Shown: positions 36,965 through 47,381 of the stretch, piece by piece | How positions within the stretch are numbered: the stretch's first letter is position 1 | Layout of the letters: each line of letters begins with the position of its first letter | NCBI GenBank assembly: GCA_022695795.1 | Contig: MU404083.1 | Span: 162,347 to 226,346, forward strand | Source: Biscogniauxia marginata | Lineage: Eukaryota > Ascomycota > Sordariomycetes > Xylariales > Xylariaceae | Length of the DNA stretch: 64,000 bases | Direction: 5' to 3' | Notes under the pieces: generated by a model | Seen by the model: the letters and a program-made list of their open reading frames with translations, nothing else | Told to the model about the DNA's origin: nothing | The model's database searches: none | Made by a program: the position numbers and the translations under genes

Positions 36965-38241
36965 TCATGTTTGTACCCTGGCGTTCGCTGTCTGAACAGC
37001 ATCCTTTCGGTTATGCCAAGCTAGCTCCCTAAGGTTGCGGAAAGCCGTCGCTCCGTTAATAAAAGCACGTCGATGTGTGTTCATGCTATACGCATCAAGG
37101 CGAGTCATCCAGTACTCGGGAAATCCACGCGGGGAGCCTGGCCAAGGACAAGTTACGTGATGAGCATACAACGACAAGATACCGTTAATGTAAACTGCAC
37201 TGAACGTATAGGCCTTGTTATCAAATGACGGTTCGACTAACATGTAGTTCTGAAGGGAATGTACTATAAAAAAGTCAGTTAAAGGTTATTAGAGTATCAA
37301 GCCGATGTTAGAAGATACTTACTAGCTCGAGCGCCATAGGCTCCGTCGTTAAGAGCTTGTCTCTCACCAACGATAGGTGAACCATCGGGGCCTTTCACTT
37401 CAACAAAGAAGTTAGGTGCAACTAACGCATCCTCAGTTGCTTTTCTCGGTGTAATAAACTTGCTTAGTGCAGTTTCCACTGTCCTATGAACCGCAGTAGC
37501 ACGAATGCCGTCCCAGATATCAGGTTTAGGTTTAACTACCTTCTCATCACCCATCAGATGCATATTATTGTAAATCTCATTAAATCTGCTTGGGATTTTC
37601 CAATGCGTTTCACATTGTTGTATGCGTGGAATCACAGTGTACGTCGCACTAGCTTCCGATATATCTCGAAAGCTCGTCTTTACAGATTGAAAGACTTCTT
37701 CGGTAAAAACCTCTGGGTCTAAGGATTTCCTCCTCTTCGTCATCAGCTGATAAATATTATCCATATTATCTGGAGTGAGGGTTTCTCGTTCTTCAAACGG
37801 CTGACATGGCATATAAACCCCATCCTCCGCCATCTTCCGTTGAAATTGCGTGTCATAGGCTGACACACGTTTGGCATCTTTAACTTCAGTCATGCTTGAT
37901 TTTGTTTCATAAATGCTAATATCAGGGTTATCCTCAGGCTCAGGGCACTAGACTGTATGTAAGGAACCACAACTTTATAGGTGCGATTTGGCAAGACTTA
38001 CTCCTCGAAGATATGTTAGATCTGGGCCGCCTTGTCTTGAAAAGCGGGCTAGAGATAGTGGTGGCTCAGAATATGTTATCTTGCACTTCGCCGGGTTTAA
38101 GCGATTTCTTCGATCGAGCTCTCGAAGGGCGAGCTTTGTGAGAAAGATTTTATCCAGGCTATCATAGTACTCGGGTAGGTCATTGTCTGGTTCGATGTTG
38201 GAATCGGAAGCTTCACTTTGTCGTTCATTATTTGCGGACAT
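36965..38241 (-). CDS. DUF7924-like protein with EVKG nuclease-type motif, three exons
   Basis: Exons: 38241-38002, 37947-37323, 37263-36965; introns of 54 and 59 nt with GTAAGT donors. They join without a stop to give 387 aa. Residues 1-60 are acidic. Around 98-250 is a helical region with PDIWDG. Then FFVEVKGPDGSP (260-271), a GER-Q-DGAYGARA helix, and, across the second junction, IHSLQNYMLVEP and AYTFSAVYINGILSLYAHH. This arrangement is what I recall of the fungal DUF7924 family, common in accessory chromosome regions. The E-V-K core and following Gly-rich turn resemble the PD-(D/E)XK nuclease fold (D/E-x-K), but catalysis is inference. Coding DNA is AT-richer than the neighbouring methyltransferase. 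The adjacent LTR and pseudogenes mark this as accessory DNA. Confidence 0.75.
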
Positions 38242-38989
38242 ATTTATTTATATACGGTCGATTTACTTTAGGGAATTTTCAAACCGGGCGTATGTTCTAG
38301 CTTTTTTGAGACCCGGGTAGAAAGCAACAAGAGAAACAAATGCGTTTCTATAGAGGAAGAGAGAAAGGGCAAGATTTACAAAGAGCTATTTTAGATGAAA
38401 AGCAGAAATAAAGAGTGCTTTGTGTAATGTTTTAGATCCAAGTCCGATGATAGAATTAGAGTGCACAAAGCAGCATCAGTGAGCTCTAGACCTGCAAAAC
38501 TTGCACCAGCCCTCGCCGTTGGTGAAGATTGTAATGGGGCTGGAGATTATAGATAGTACTGTGTGACTGAAGCCACACAGTATATTAGCTTGGTTATCAG
38601 GTTAGGAGAAACCTGAAGAATACAACCTCATTCTGGATCAACTATTATCATCCTGAATATCGTCGATCCTAAAACAAAACTAATTGTATAGCAAGTTTGA
38701 AACAGAAGCAGCGCCAAAGATGATAATTTAAAAGCAAATGTAAAAAAGTATTGTCAAGGAACTCGAAGTCGAGAGTTCCATTAGGAAATTCGCAGTGGAG
38801 GGTCGAGGGCCTCATCGCCAAAAAGGATAAAGTCTTCATAAACAAGTGTGATAACGTTCCCCTTGTCAGTGACTATATGGGAAAGTATACCAATGACGGT
38901 AGCATAAACACTTTTTACAAACACTCAGTTATTTAAATAACTAAGCACAGCGACATGACAAGTCTTTGTCCAGGCTGGAAGCGCAAGTA
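38242..38989. other. AT-rich 5' flank of the DUF7924-like gene
   Basis: No supportable gene. The open frame at 38751-38936 starts with TTG, has no family resemblance and runs up to the LTR-like repeat; it could be degraded element sequence. Confidence 0.4.
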
Positions 38990-39241
38990 TGTCACACGGA
39001 TGAACAATTATAAGCACCGCCAAGACTAGTTAATCATAAGCCAAATTAATATTAAAAATAGGTAATAATGTTATGTTTAATAGTATTAATGTACACAAGA
39101 TAAGAAATGTTTTAAGTAGTAGATTATATATAAATAGGCAGACGATTCCTAAAGGACCTCATAATTAAACTTAGACTCCTAAGTCCCTTGAGACCAAAGA
39201 GAATTATTAGTCGAATTTGAACTATTGTTTCAAGACTAACA
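38990..39241 (+). mobile_element. Mutated LTR of a retrotransposon (RIP-like changes)
   Basis: 252 bases running TGTCACACG to CTAACA, aligning along its length to the reverse complement of 63345-63599. It has TATAAATAG near 39129 in the same place as the other copy. The great majority of differences are G-to-A and C-to-T in this copy, so it looks RIP-damaged. No 5-bp duplication is seen (aagta versus gcctt), so it may be one end of a decayed full element or a recombined copy. Confidence 0.75.
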
Positions 39242-39304
39242 GCCTTTGTCCCAAAGTACTACAATTTACCTGGGGAATCGTACGCGCAAGGCGTCACTCT
39301 ATGA

Positions 39305-39781
39305 TGCCAAAAGCTCATTCAAGATTTTACCAAGCAGCTTGGCTCGTGTATTGAGGAAGATCTAAAGAAAGATCTAAAATCAACCTTGAATAAATCCCAG
39401 GTTAAAATTGCGAAAGATTATATGAAGAAGCAATAAGTTGAGCTGAAGCTGGGGAGTTGCAAAGTAAGGGATGGAAAAGGTGTAGAGAATCTCGATCATT
39501 TGGATACTAGAAAGGGGAAAACTACAGTAGATGTGCTCAAGTCCGTCACCATCTACATGAACGGTAACACTTCACACGCTGAGGAGATCAAAACTGCTAT
39601 CGGTCCGGTTGCCCCCTTCGCTGTCGATAGTCGTCGTATCACCAAGTTTGTCCTTGGTCCCAACCAGATCGGTCTGACAATCCATTTTGAGGATGGCAGT
39701 ACCAAGGACAAGGCATTTCTTCGCCATAAACCGAAGAGTAAGCTCAAGAGCGACTTCCTAGCACAGCAGCTGTGGCGCTGA
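39305..39781 (+). pseudogene. Thioredoxin-reductase-like FAD oxidoreductase fragment, broken
   Basis: One frame is open from 39305 to 39781 except for a TAA at 39434-39436. From about 39530 it reads VTIYMNGN, VDSRRITKFVL, LTIHFEDGST and AFLRHKPKSKL...LAQQL. This matches the middle-to-late part of fungal NAD(P)/FAD thioredoxin-reductase-like enzymes (GliT type), where a TIYTNGN-like strand, a FEDG strand and an FLVHxPxT stretch precede QLGLE. The N-terminal FAD site, the CxxC and the C-terminal GD motif are all missing. The last codons (QQLWR-stop) look like a frameshift of QQLGAE. The residues before 39500 do not match the family. The internal stop fits CAA-to-TAA change at CpA. Confidence 0.6.
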
Positions 39782-40378
39782 GCTGGGCGATAAACGGGGC
39801 ATAAACAGGGAATAAACCTACCTAACCTTAATGGATCTGGGTACATTCATGGCAGCTGCCATCACGTGACACTTATATACTCCTCCTAACTCCGGGCCAC
39901 TAGCTAGAAGCAGGAACCCCACTTGCTTAAATTGGAAATTTCAAAGGCAGGCGTTTCAAAGGCATTGCTACGTTGAAAAGCTTAGGTAATGTTGTTACTT
40001 CTGGAGGCGGTAGGTAGACCCTAATAGCTAGCATGCGCACGATTCGTTTATAGTTAAGTAGGGTAGCCTTAGCCACAAAATGAGCTACACTAATGCTCTG
40101 TTCTATCACCAACCAACAACAAAAGGAATGGGTTTTAAAAGTGGTTGATTGATTGAAAACTAAGCGGAACGCAAAACGTGGGTAAACTAGTCTAATCGGA
40201 GAATTCACCGGCCCGGCCCACAGCTCTTATAAATTACTCTCTCATTGCACATGACATGTTAGAAGAGCCCTATAACTAATACACATATACGCCTACAATT
40301 TTCTCTGCCACGTATGTAAACCTCGCTATAAAGGTACCCATGGATGTAGGCATATAGGTAAATATGCTATCACACCAG
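39782..40378. other. No gene recognised
   Basis: AT-rich DNA between two gene fragments; short frames only. Confidence 0.4.
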
Positions 40379-40534
40379 CTATGAACCACTACCAAGATCG
40401 AGGACTGCGAATCGTTCCTCATCGCTTGGTGGGTTCCCGTAGAGGGCAGACATACCCATGAGGCCAAGACCTAGAGATGGGACCAGAGGTCCATTCTTAC
40501 CGAGACGACGAAGTGGAGCGTTTGGGCTGGTCAT
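40379..40534 (-). pseudogene. Aldo-keto reductase 5' fragment
   Basis: From the ATG at 40534 the minus strand encodes 51 residues: LRRLGKNGPLVPSLGLGLMG, MSALYGNPPSDEERFAVLD, then a stop after LGSGS. This is the start of a fungal aldo-keto reductase (AKR), where LGxxGPxVPxxGxGxMG forms the first strand and DEERFAVLDRA leads to the missing WDTADxYG active-site segment. No exon carrying that segment was found in the next 250 bases. The homology ends abruptly, so this is a truncated remnant rather than a first exon, though a long intron cannot be excluded. Confidence 0.65.
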
Positions 40535-42061
40535 GGCGATGAGTCTTGGCTTCGAGTTGGTGTTTATAATGGTTGGAGATGATTTCGCTTGAGCTGGAAG
40601 AGAATTGGCACTGCTGAATACCTAACATTTAATGTGGTTTTTGGTCTCAGGAGTTAGCCAACCGCGGCGTTATGAGGCGGACATAAGTTGAAGCACACAA
40701 CGTTACCACCGATGGCTGCCGTCTTTGTCATACTTAAAGGTCCTTTGTTGTCCCCCCGTACTTCGTTCGGCCTGTACTTAGGTCTACTTAGTGTCTATCT
40801 GGTTTTCTTTGTAGCTGTTTACACCGACTTCTCTCCCATATCTACGCCACTTGGATGGAAAGGACCAAGAGTTCTCGAAATACTGCTCGACCCACGCTCT
40901 CTAGATCCCATGTCAACTGCGCAAGGTTATCACTCAAGTCACTCGTGAACACCAACTTCGACCATCACCAAAATATGCTATTGTCTTGATCTCAGACTAT
41001 GACTTATCGTTCAAGCACATCTACTATATATTTGATGATAGATAACCTAGGCTTTAACTTCGCTTCTATTTCCTCCATACTTGGGTTACCTATATCCCTT
41101 TAATTATTTTCGGTCAGGACCTTGCCTGGGTGATTTGTCTCATAGATCACAACTGGGTCCCTAACGGCTATTCTCCTCGACCTCTCTACGCTGGCCTCAT
41201 CCTTAGAATATCTCGGCGATTGTCGCTCAGCTACTATAACTGCTGCCCCCACGCGTTTCTCTTAGATGACCTATGAATAACAGGTACTGAATATGTATAG
41301 TCTTGTCGTAACGTGCTCGAGTATCAGCAGCCCTCTGCCACATGCAAAACCTGCACTCCACCTTGTACGCGGCTGGGACCCTATATACCCAATAGGAGTT
41401 TGGTTCGGGGATACTTATTAACAACCTCGCAAATAGTCTTTCAGGTGTGGTCCAAATTGTGTTCTAACCTCAAGGCCTCCGGGCTTGCTGGTATTCTGGG
41501 CGTCGCGAGCTTTATTTTGCAATTATGACAAAGACATAGGATCTCTTCGACAAGGGTCAATCATGAATCTCCGCTTACTTGAATCTCTGTAGGTATTCAA
41601 GCTCTTACTGCTCACTTATGGAGACAGCTCTCCAGAAAGATCGACTACGCAAAATATATGATGGTTCTGCGTCAGATTAGGGGATGACTGAATAATGGGA
41701 ATAGCTACCTAATGTAGTTGACTTTTCTCAGTCTTCGTTCTTTGAAAGAGGTGTGCAGCTGGCGTGAGCTAATGTGTGGCCTCATTGCCAAGGCAAAGAT
41801 CACCGTGTCCGCTCTAATATTGTTATTTACCCGGATTCCTTGATTTCTAGTTTTAAGAATCCAGGGTTAACGTTTTACATGTATAAGAAACTTGTTTAAT
41901 CTTCATATTGTATAGAATAGTGCGACTATTTCGAGGTAAGCAAAATATAAGTAGGCGGGTATGAAAAGTAGTAAATACGGAAATATTGATCTACCGACTG
42001 TAGACAAGTTAGTACTCTGTATGCCGATACACCTATCTATACTCGCTCTCTCCCCGTGATT
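40535..42061. other. No gene recognised
   Basis: Between the AKR fragment and the dehydrogenase pseudogene. Frames at 40688-40948 and 41313-41528 have hydrophobic stretches but no family features. Confidence 0.4.
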
Positions 42062-43248
42062 TCAGTTGCCTATTTCTTTCATAACGTCCGCTACTGTTGC
42101 GAAGGAAAGCTCATCTATCGTCTCGTTCCAAAGCTGTTCAGAAATCTTCGCTCCTTCGTCGCTGTAAATGATGGGGGCCATGCTGTAGTAAGAACAAACA
42201 TACTTAGTATCGTAGATGAATACCAAATTGTGCGTAAAACGAAGGAACAGAAGGTGGGGGGGCGACGGAAGAAACAAGCTTACGGCACGACTTTCTGGAA
42301 CGACAAAAACTGCCCGTGAGTCTCCTCTCCGTGCCGAACCGTCGCATCCGTGATCATGCGCGCGCCAACAGCCGACGAGTTCCCGACGCGTCGGAGGATC
42401 ATCTTTGCGATCTGCCCCGCGGTCGTCTTGTCGATATCGCGATTGAACTGCGAGTCATGGATCGAGCCGGGCGATGCGCCGTTGATGACGGCCACCGAGG
42501 CAGGTACCCGCTTAGCAAGCGCCGCGAGGAAATACTGGCCTAGGAGCTTAGACACAAACAAGCGATCGGTGGTGTTATCAGCTAGCTTTCCGGAGGTACT
42601 GAGTGTCGCCAGAATCGGCACATTCTCGCCGACCGGGAAGCTCGCCCAGGCGGCCACCTCGGACAAAGTCAAGGTAATGCGAGTCGGCTGCGGCTGGTTT
42701 TTCCGCACGGCTTTGGCGACGGGCAGAGGCAAGACGGCAAGCACCGCGGTGGAGAGGTAGTTGACCTGGATGATCTCGTCATGGCCGGTCGACGTGTTGA
42801 CGACTCGCTTAGCGGGGTACAGGCCCGCGTTCAGGACGGCGATATCGAGCCACGTCAGCGTTTTCCTAACGCGCTCTACGAACGAGACAACAGAGTCGTA
42901 AACGGAGAGATCAAACTTCTAGACCTCGATAGTGTCGGGCGGTATGTCCTTCCGGCCGGCGGACAGGTCTGCGGCGGCGGCCATGCCTTTCTCCTCGTTG
43001 CGCACGGCCAAGATGAGCTTGCTGACGCCAAGGTCGAGCAGCTGACGGCTGGTCTCGAGCCCAACTCTGCAGTTGGGCCCGGTCACTAAGGCCGTCTTGC
43101 CGCGGAGGTTGACATCGCTTACGACTTGAGGTCTGGTGGTAATCTGATGGTACATGAAACGAGGGAAGCTCGCCTGCTTCTCTGGGGTTACATCAAACTG
43201 GGAGGGCACCATGGCCAAAGGGATGATCGATCCTATAATGTAAGACAA
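42062..43248 (-). pseudogene. Short-chain dehydrogenase inactivated by one premature stop
   Basis: One frame runs 43248-42284, then an intron 42283-42183 (101 nt, GTAAGC donor, CTACAG acceptor), then 42182-42062 ending VADVMKEIGN. It reads as a full SDR of the retinol-dehydrogenase/WWOX-like type: LRGKTALVTG, ILAVRNEEKG, LDIAVLNAGLYPA, QVNYLSTAVL, and a late VPMAPIIYSDEGAK segment. A TAG at 42919-42921 interrupts IEV-stop-KFDLS, where relatives have Trp, so TGG became TAG. On the + strand this is CCA to CTA, a CpA change. The cofactor loop is also damaged: TGPNCRVG instead of TGxxxGxG. No typical YxxxK is evident in the expected region. Very recent-looking loss. Confidence 0.8.
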
Positions 43249-44203
43249 AGGAATAACAACCAGGACAAGGTGCTATAGTATAGGAATGCCTTAAGCAGGC
43301 AAATCCGGAAAGGGGAAAAGGGGGGAACAGTGGCCATGTTCGGCGTAAGCGTCAGAAGCTATCTAAGTTGGTAGGCAAGCAAGGTGGGAGGCATGCAAGT
43401 TACTATGTACTTGCAACAGACGGCCTCAACCAGACCCTCGGGACAGCTGCCCCCTGTCAACTTATAGCCCACACTATTGGTAAATCAGAAGTGTTGTTTA
43501 AGACTTCGTAAATATGTATGCTAGGATGTATCTCCAGGTATAGAAACGACATTCCCATTTCGCATTACCAACTAGTGTAAGTTAAAATGTTCTAGAATTG
43601 ATTGATTAGATGCTCTTAGATCCGACAAGTCACGGGCCAAGCCATCACATATTACTACCTAATTATCACATGGGTACTTGTAGACACATGGCAGAGAAGC
43701 AAGATATACCTAAGAAATATGTGGGACACCAGGCAAGTTTGAAATAAATACCAGGTCAGTTGCCGAGTCTGTGTGTGCCACAGCAGCTTTAGGGGTCTAG
43801 GGTTCCTCGCATAAAGTATGTATATAGGTATCCTTCACTACAGCCGACGACGATGCAATCTTCAGAGATAAGTATCACATAATTTCTCCATGTTCTGCTC
43901 TGTTATATACCTAGTACTAAATTTAGCTGGCTCTATTGCAAATCCCTATCTCCCCTTGCTTTCCCTTAGGTATATCGAGTTCACGTCCACTTTTCGGATT
44001 ACTTGGATTGTCACGGACATGTAGCCTATGCTTTATGATGTATATAGTACTAGGATAGTGGGCCTGGAGAGGAGAGGAGCTTTTCCTCTTCAGCGCAGCA
44101 ACAAGTTGTATACGTACCCTTACATGGATTCTCCCATCATGCTAGGCTTCACTGCTAACTGCTCTGCATTCTTCTCTGGTCACTAATATCTACGAGGAGC
44201 GCT
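43249..44203. other. AT-rich intergenic region, no gene recognised
   Basis: No supportable frame or RNA. Lies between two pseudogenes. Confidence 0.45.
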
Positions 44204-44389
44204 TTGCGAGAAGCAATCCCTCCCCCAGTGCCAACAACCAAGTCTTTCCCTATACCCGGACTAGGAGTATTAAGTCTATCCGTACTACAGTATAAAATGG
44301 CTATACACCCTCCCGATGTAACACGGCCGCGGCCTGCTGCTATCCAATGCAGGCTGGCAGCTTCTTTTACATTCACATTGTGGATCTCG

Positions 44390-45217
44390 ATGTCTGTGGC
44401 CGCCTTGCTCGCCTTCCTCTTAGGCCTCCTCTACCGCACTGACTCTTCGGTGTCAAACGGGGCAGCACACATCGACCGGGCCACTGCTGGCCAAGTCGCC
44501 GTCGCTTGCGGGCAGCTTCAAGATTAGCTTGGCTCGTCGCTGATCGTGTTGCCGCCATCCACCACCGAGTACACGGAATTGAGTGAGGACAGTTGGTCCC
44601 ATACAGCTTGGCGGCACCCGTCATGCATTGCGAGGCCGACCATCACTTCTGAGATAGCTTCGCTGGTCAGCATCCTCGTAGACAAGTATATTACTGCTGT
44701 TTAGTATGCATCTCCAAGGTAGTCTTGGCCACGGACAAATAGTGGAAGCTAGCACTACGTCAAATTCCGAATTGTTTTGGGCGCTAAAAGGAGGAGCGAA
44801 TAACTTCGGTATGTCGAACTTTTATTCGCATCATACCACTGTCGAACGGCGACATCATACTCCATGCCATCCCAGAAATCAATCCCCCCGCGCTCGATCC
44901 TTTGTAGCTACGTACCCATACTCGCACAGCCCGTCCCAAGCATCATTACTAACTTTGAGTCAAAGACATGCCCAAAGCCCGTGGAGCTCCCGGCAGCCTA
45001 CGCGTCCTTCTATCCTTTCTATCCTCTGAGGCCGGTATTCGAGCAGACAGGCTCCATGACGCTGCAACAGCTCATGAACCTCTTCCCGGCCGCGACGCTG
45101 CCGCGCTGGACACGGCGCGTGTAGGGCTTCACGCCCGACAGCGCGCTCGGGCTTCGGGGCGTCGGCCAGGCCTGGTTTTCCAAAAGCTCGTGCCGGCGGG
45201 TCAGAAGATACCATAGG
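44390..45217 (+). pseudogene. Berberine-bridge-type FAD-linked oxidase remnant
   Basis: From the ATG at 44390, a hydrophobic signal-peptide-like start (MSVAALLAFLLGLL) leads to QVAVACGQLQD, then TAG (44525-44527), then, in the same frame, LGSSLIVLPPSTTEYTE, WSHTAWRHPSCIARP and a second TAG. The family FAD-binding block (RGGGHxxxxG...) is missing. After that GQIVEAST and ELFWALKGGANNFG (from about 44720) and, in another frame, SFYPFYPLRPVFEQTGSMTL and LMNLFPAATLPRW (45010-45120) follow in the family order. Two stops, a deletion and frame changes make it non-functional. Intact relatives are secreted or peroxisomal oxidases, often in secondary-metabolite clusters. Confidence 0.7.
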
Positions 45218-47381
45218 TAGGTTGTTGAGTGGGGCTACCTATTAGAGTGAGGCCTACCTATTAAAATCATTAGAGAGAAAGGCTTTTCCGATTTCCACGG
45301 TCAGAAGTTCTCAGGATGGGTAGTTTAGCTGCGTTGCTTGTAGGATTAGGGTAAAAGATAGGGAGGATAGAGAATATAGATCATGGATATGTGAAGCTTG
45401 ATAAATATTATATGGCTATAATAACTAGGTACCTTGGGCATTTATTCTTTTAAGACTGTCCCTAGCTAATCTTCAGACATTACAGTAGTTACCTTGAGAA
45501 AAAAAAATAATGGACGGTCGTAGGGGGAAGCCAACACTTTGTTAGTTAAAGAAGCCTGTCTTATTTTATGCGTAGATATGACTTGTATCAGTTTAATCGA
45601 CCTGGGACTTCATGATATATGATATATCAGTATCAAAAAAATCAAAAAAAAAAAAATTTGTTTAGTCTTTGATACAAGCCACTATACGCTAGCCACGGCG
45701 GCAAACCGGAGGCATGAAAGCCATAAGATAGGACAGGGGCTAATGACCGACTACCCATCAGGCCAACCGGGCCAAGCTACTCTCACCAAAAAGATATCAG
45801 AAAGTCAAGGTTGCGGATACACATGGGACTCTAATTATATAGTGATACTTCAGCTGTAACTAGTATGTCCCTTTAGGCTCCCATAATAAGGGGCATTCAA
45901 TAATACCATTCTAGCCTGTAGAGCAATCTTATAACCTCGATTTCTTTCGAATCCTCGATCGTTGTCATCCCCTTGTGATAAACAACAAAATCCTAGGCTA
46001 CTATCGATCCTCATGGCTTCACCGCGGAGATGCATCTCGATAGTTTGGATCCAGTAAGGTTGCCCTAGAAGATACCTGCCAGGTTTAGCTGCTCTCTTAC
46101 TCCAAGTTTTTTATCATTTCAAATGTTTGTAAGCCACCATGGTGAGAGATTGCAAAATGCCAACTCACAGATGAAAAAAAAAAGGGGGGGGAGGAATAGT
46201 CCAAAAACATCTCGACACAGGCCGAAGATCCGTTCCGTAGTCTCCGAAGAGCGGGCGATAAGCCCTACGAGATTTCGCCCTCGGGGCTAACATATCAAGC
46301 GAATCGGCACAAGATATTAAGCCCGAAGAGGCGTGACAACCACCACGCGACGCAACCAATAAACAAACATCCAGTTGTCGACATTTCCACCCTTCTACGT
46401 GCGTACGTTAACATGCGAGGTAACCCAGACCTGCCAGCGGGCCTTGGTAATTGTCAGACATCTTCATGCACCACCAGATCGTGACGCACATGTCCGGTTG
46501 AAGATTGACGAATGGCGGGTGCGCGTCGAGCCAAGGGGGGTCCGTCCGGCGAACGGAGCGGCCGGCGGATGGATGGTCGAGGACGGGATTCCATTATGAG
46601 CTATAATATAAACGGCCCGTCGGATGCGCACCACGCCAAGACAATATTATGTCGGCTAGCAGGCCGTCGGTGACATCATCCATTCGCTCATTGGGTTTCA
46701 CAAGAATGTGAATATAACGCCCCTTGGGGAATACTTCGCGAGGAAAATAATAAAGTGCTATCTAGAAAGATCATTTAATAATCAGCGAAGTGATATTAAC
46801 TAAATCTGCTTTACCGGTTGAGAAGACGGGCTTCAACTACCTCGGCTAGACCATTTGATGTAACGTATTGATATCTACAACATTTGTTTTAATGGAGATT
46901 ATATTTATTGATTTAATCCAAGAAGTGTATAGACGCCCAAAACCCCAGTCATAACCAGTATAGCACCACTTATTCTCAAGGTAACCATGGCTTTAAGTGA
47001 GGCGTTTAGCTCAGAACAGAAAATTCATATATGACTATCACCTATCACCGAGCATCCACAATCCATTCTGGGTACTCGCCTATTATTGTAGACAGCTAGT
47101 AGGGCTGGCTAGTGGCCATGGGAGTTTCACATGGTATGAGCCATTGTGCATCATCTATGACAACTTCACCCGCGATCGAGTCCTCACGATTAATTGTTTA
47201 TATATAAGGCCGGTCATGCATCCCGAGGGCCATTAGAAGATGGTTCTGAAGATATCCATCACAGCTTACATACCACACAGCAAACAGCTACTTATACCAC
47301 ACCCCCTTTCCACCCAGTCCTACATAACCACCGCCCCAGCCCCCCCCCCCAAATAGTAAGACAGCACTCGAGAACGGAACC
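45218..47381. other. AT-rich intergenic region, no gene recognised
   Basis: Contains A runs (45629-45655, 46171-46183) and an 11-C run at 47340-47350 just before the SDR start. No gene could be supported. Confidence 0.45.
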
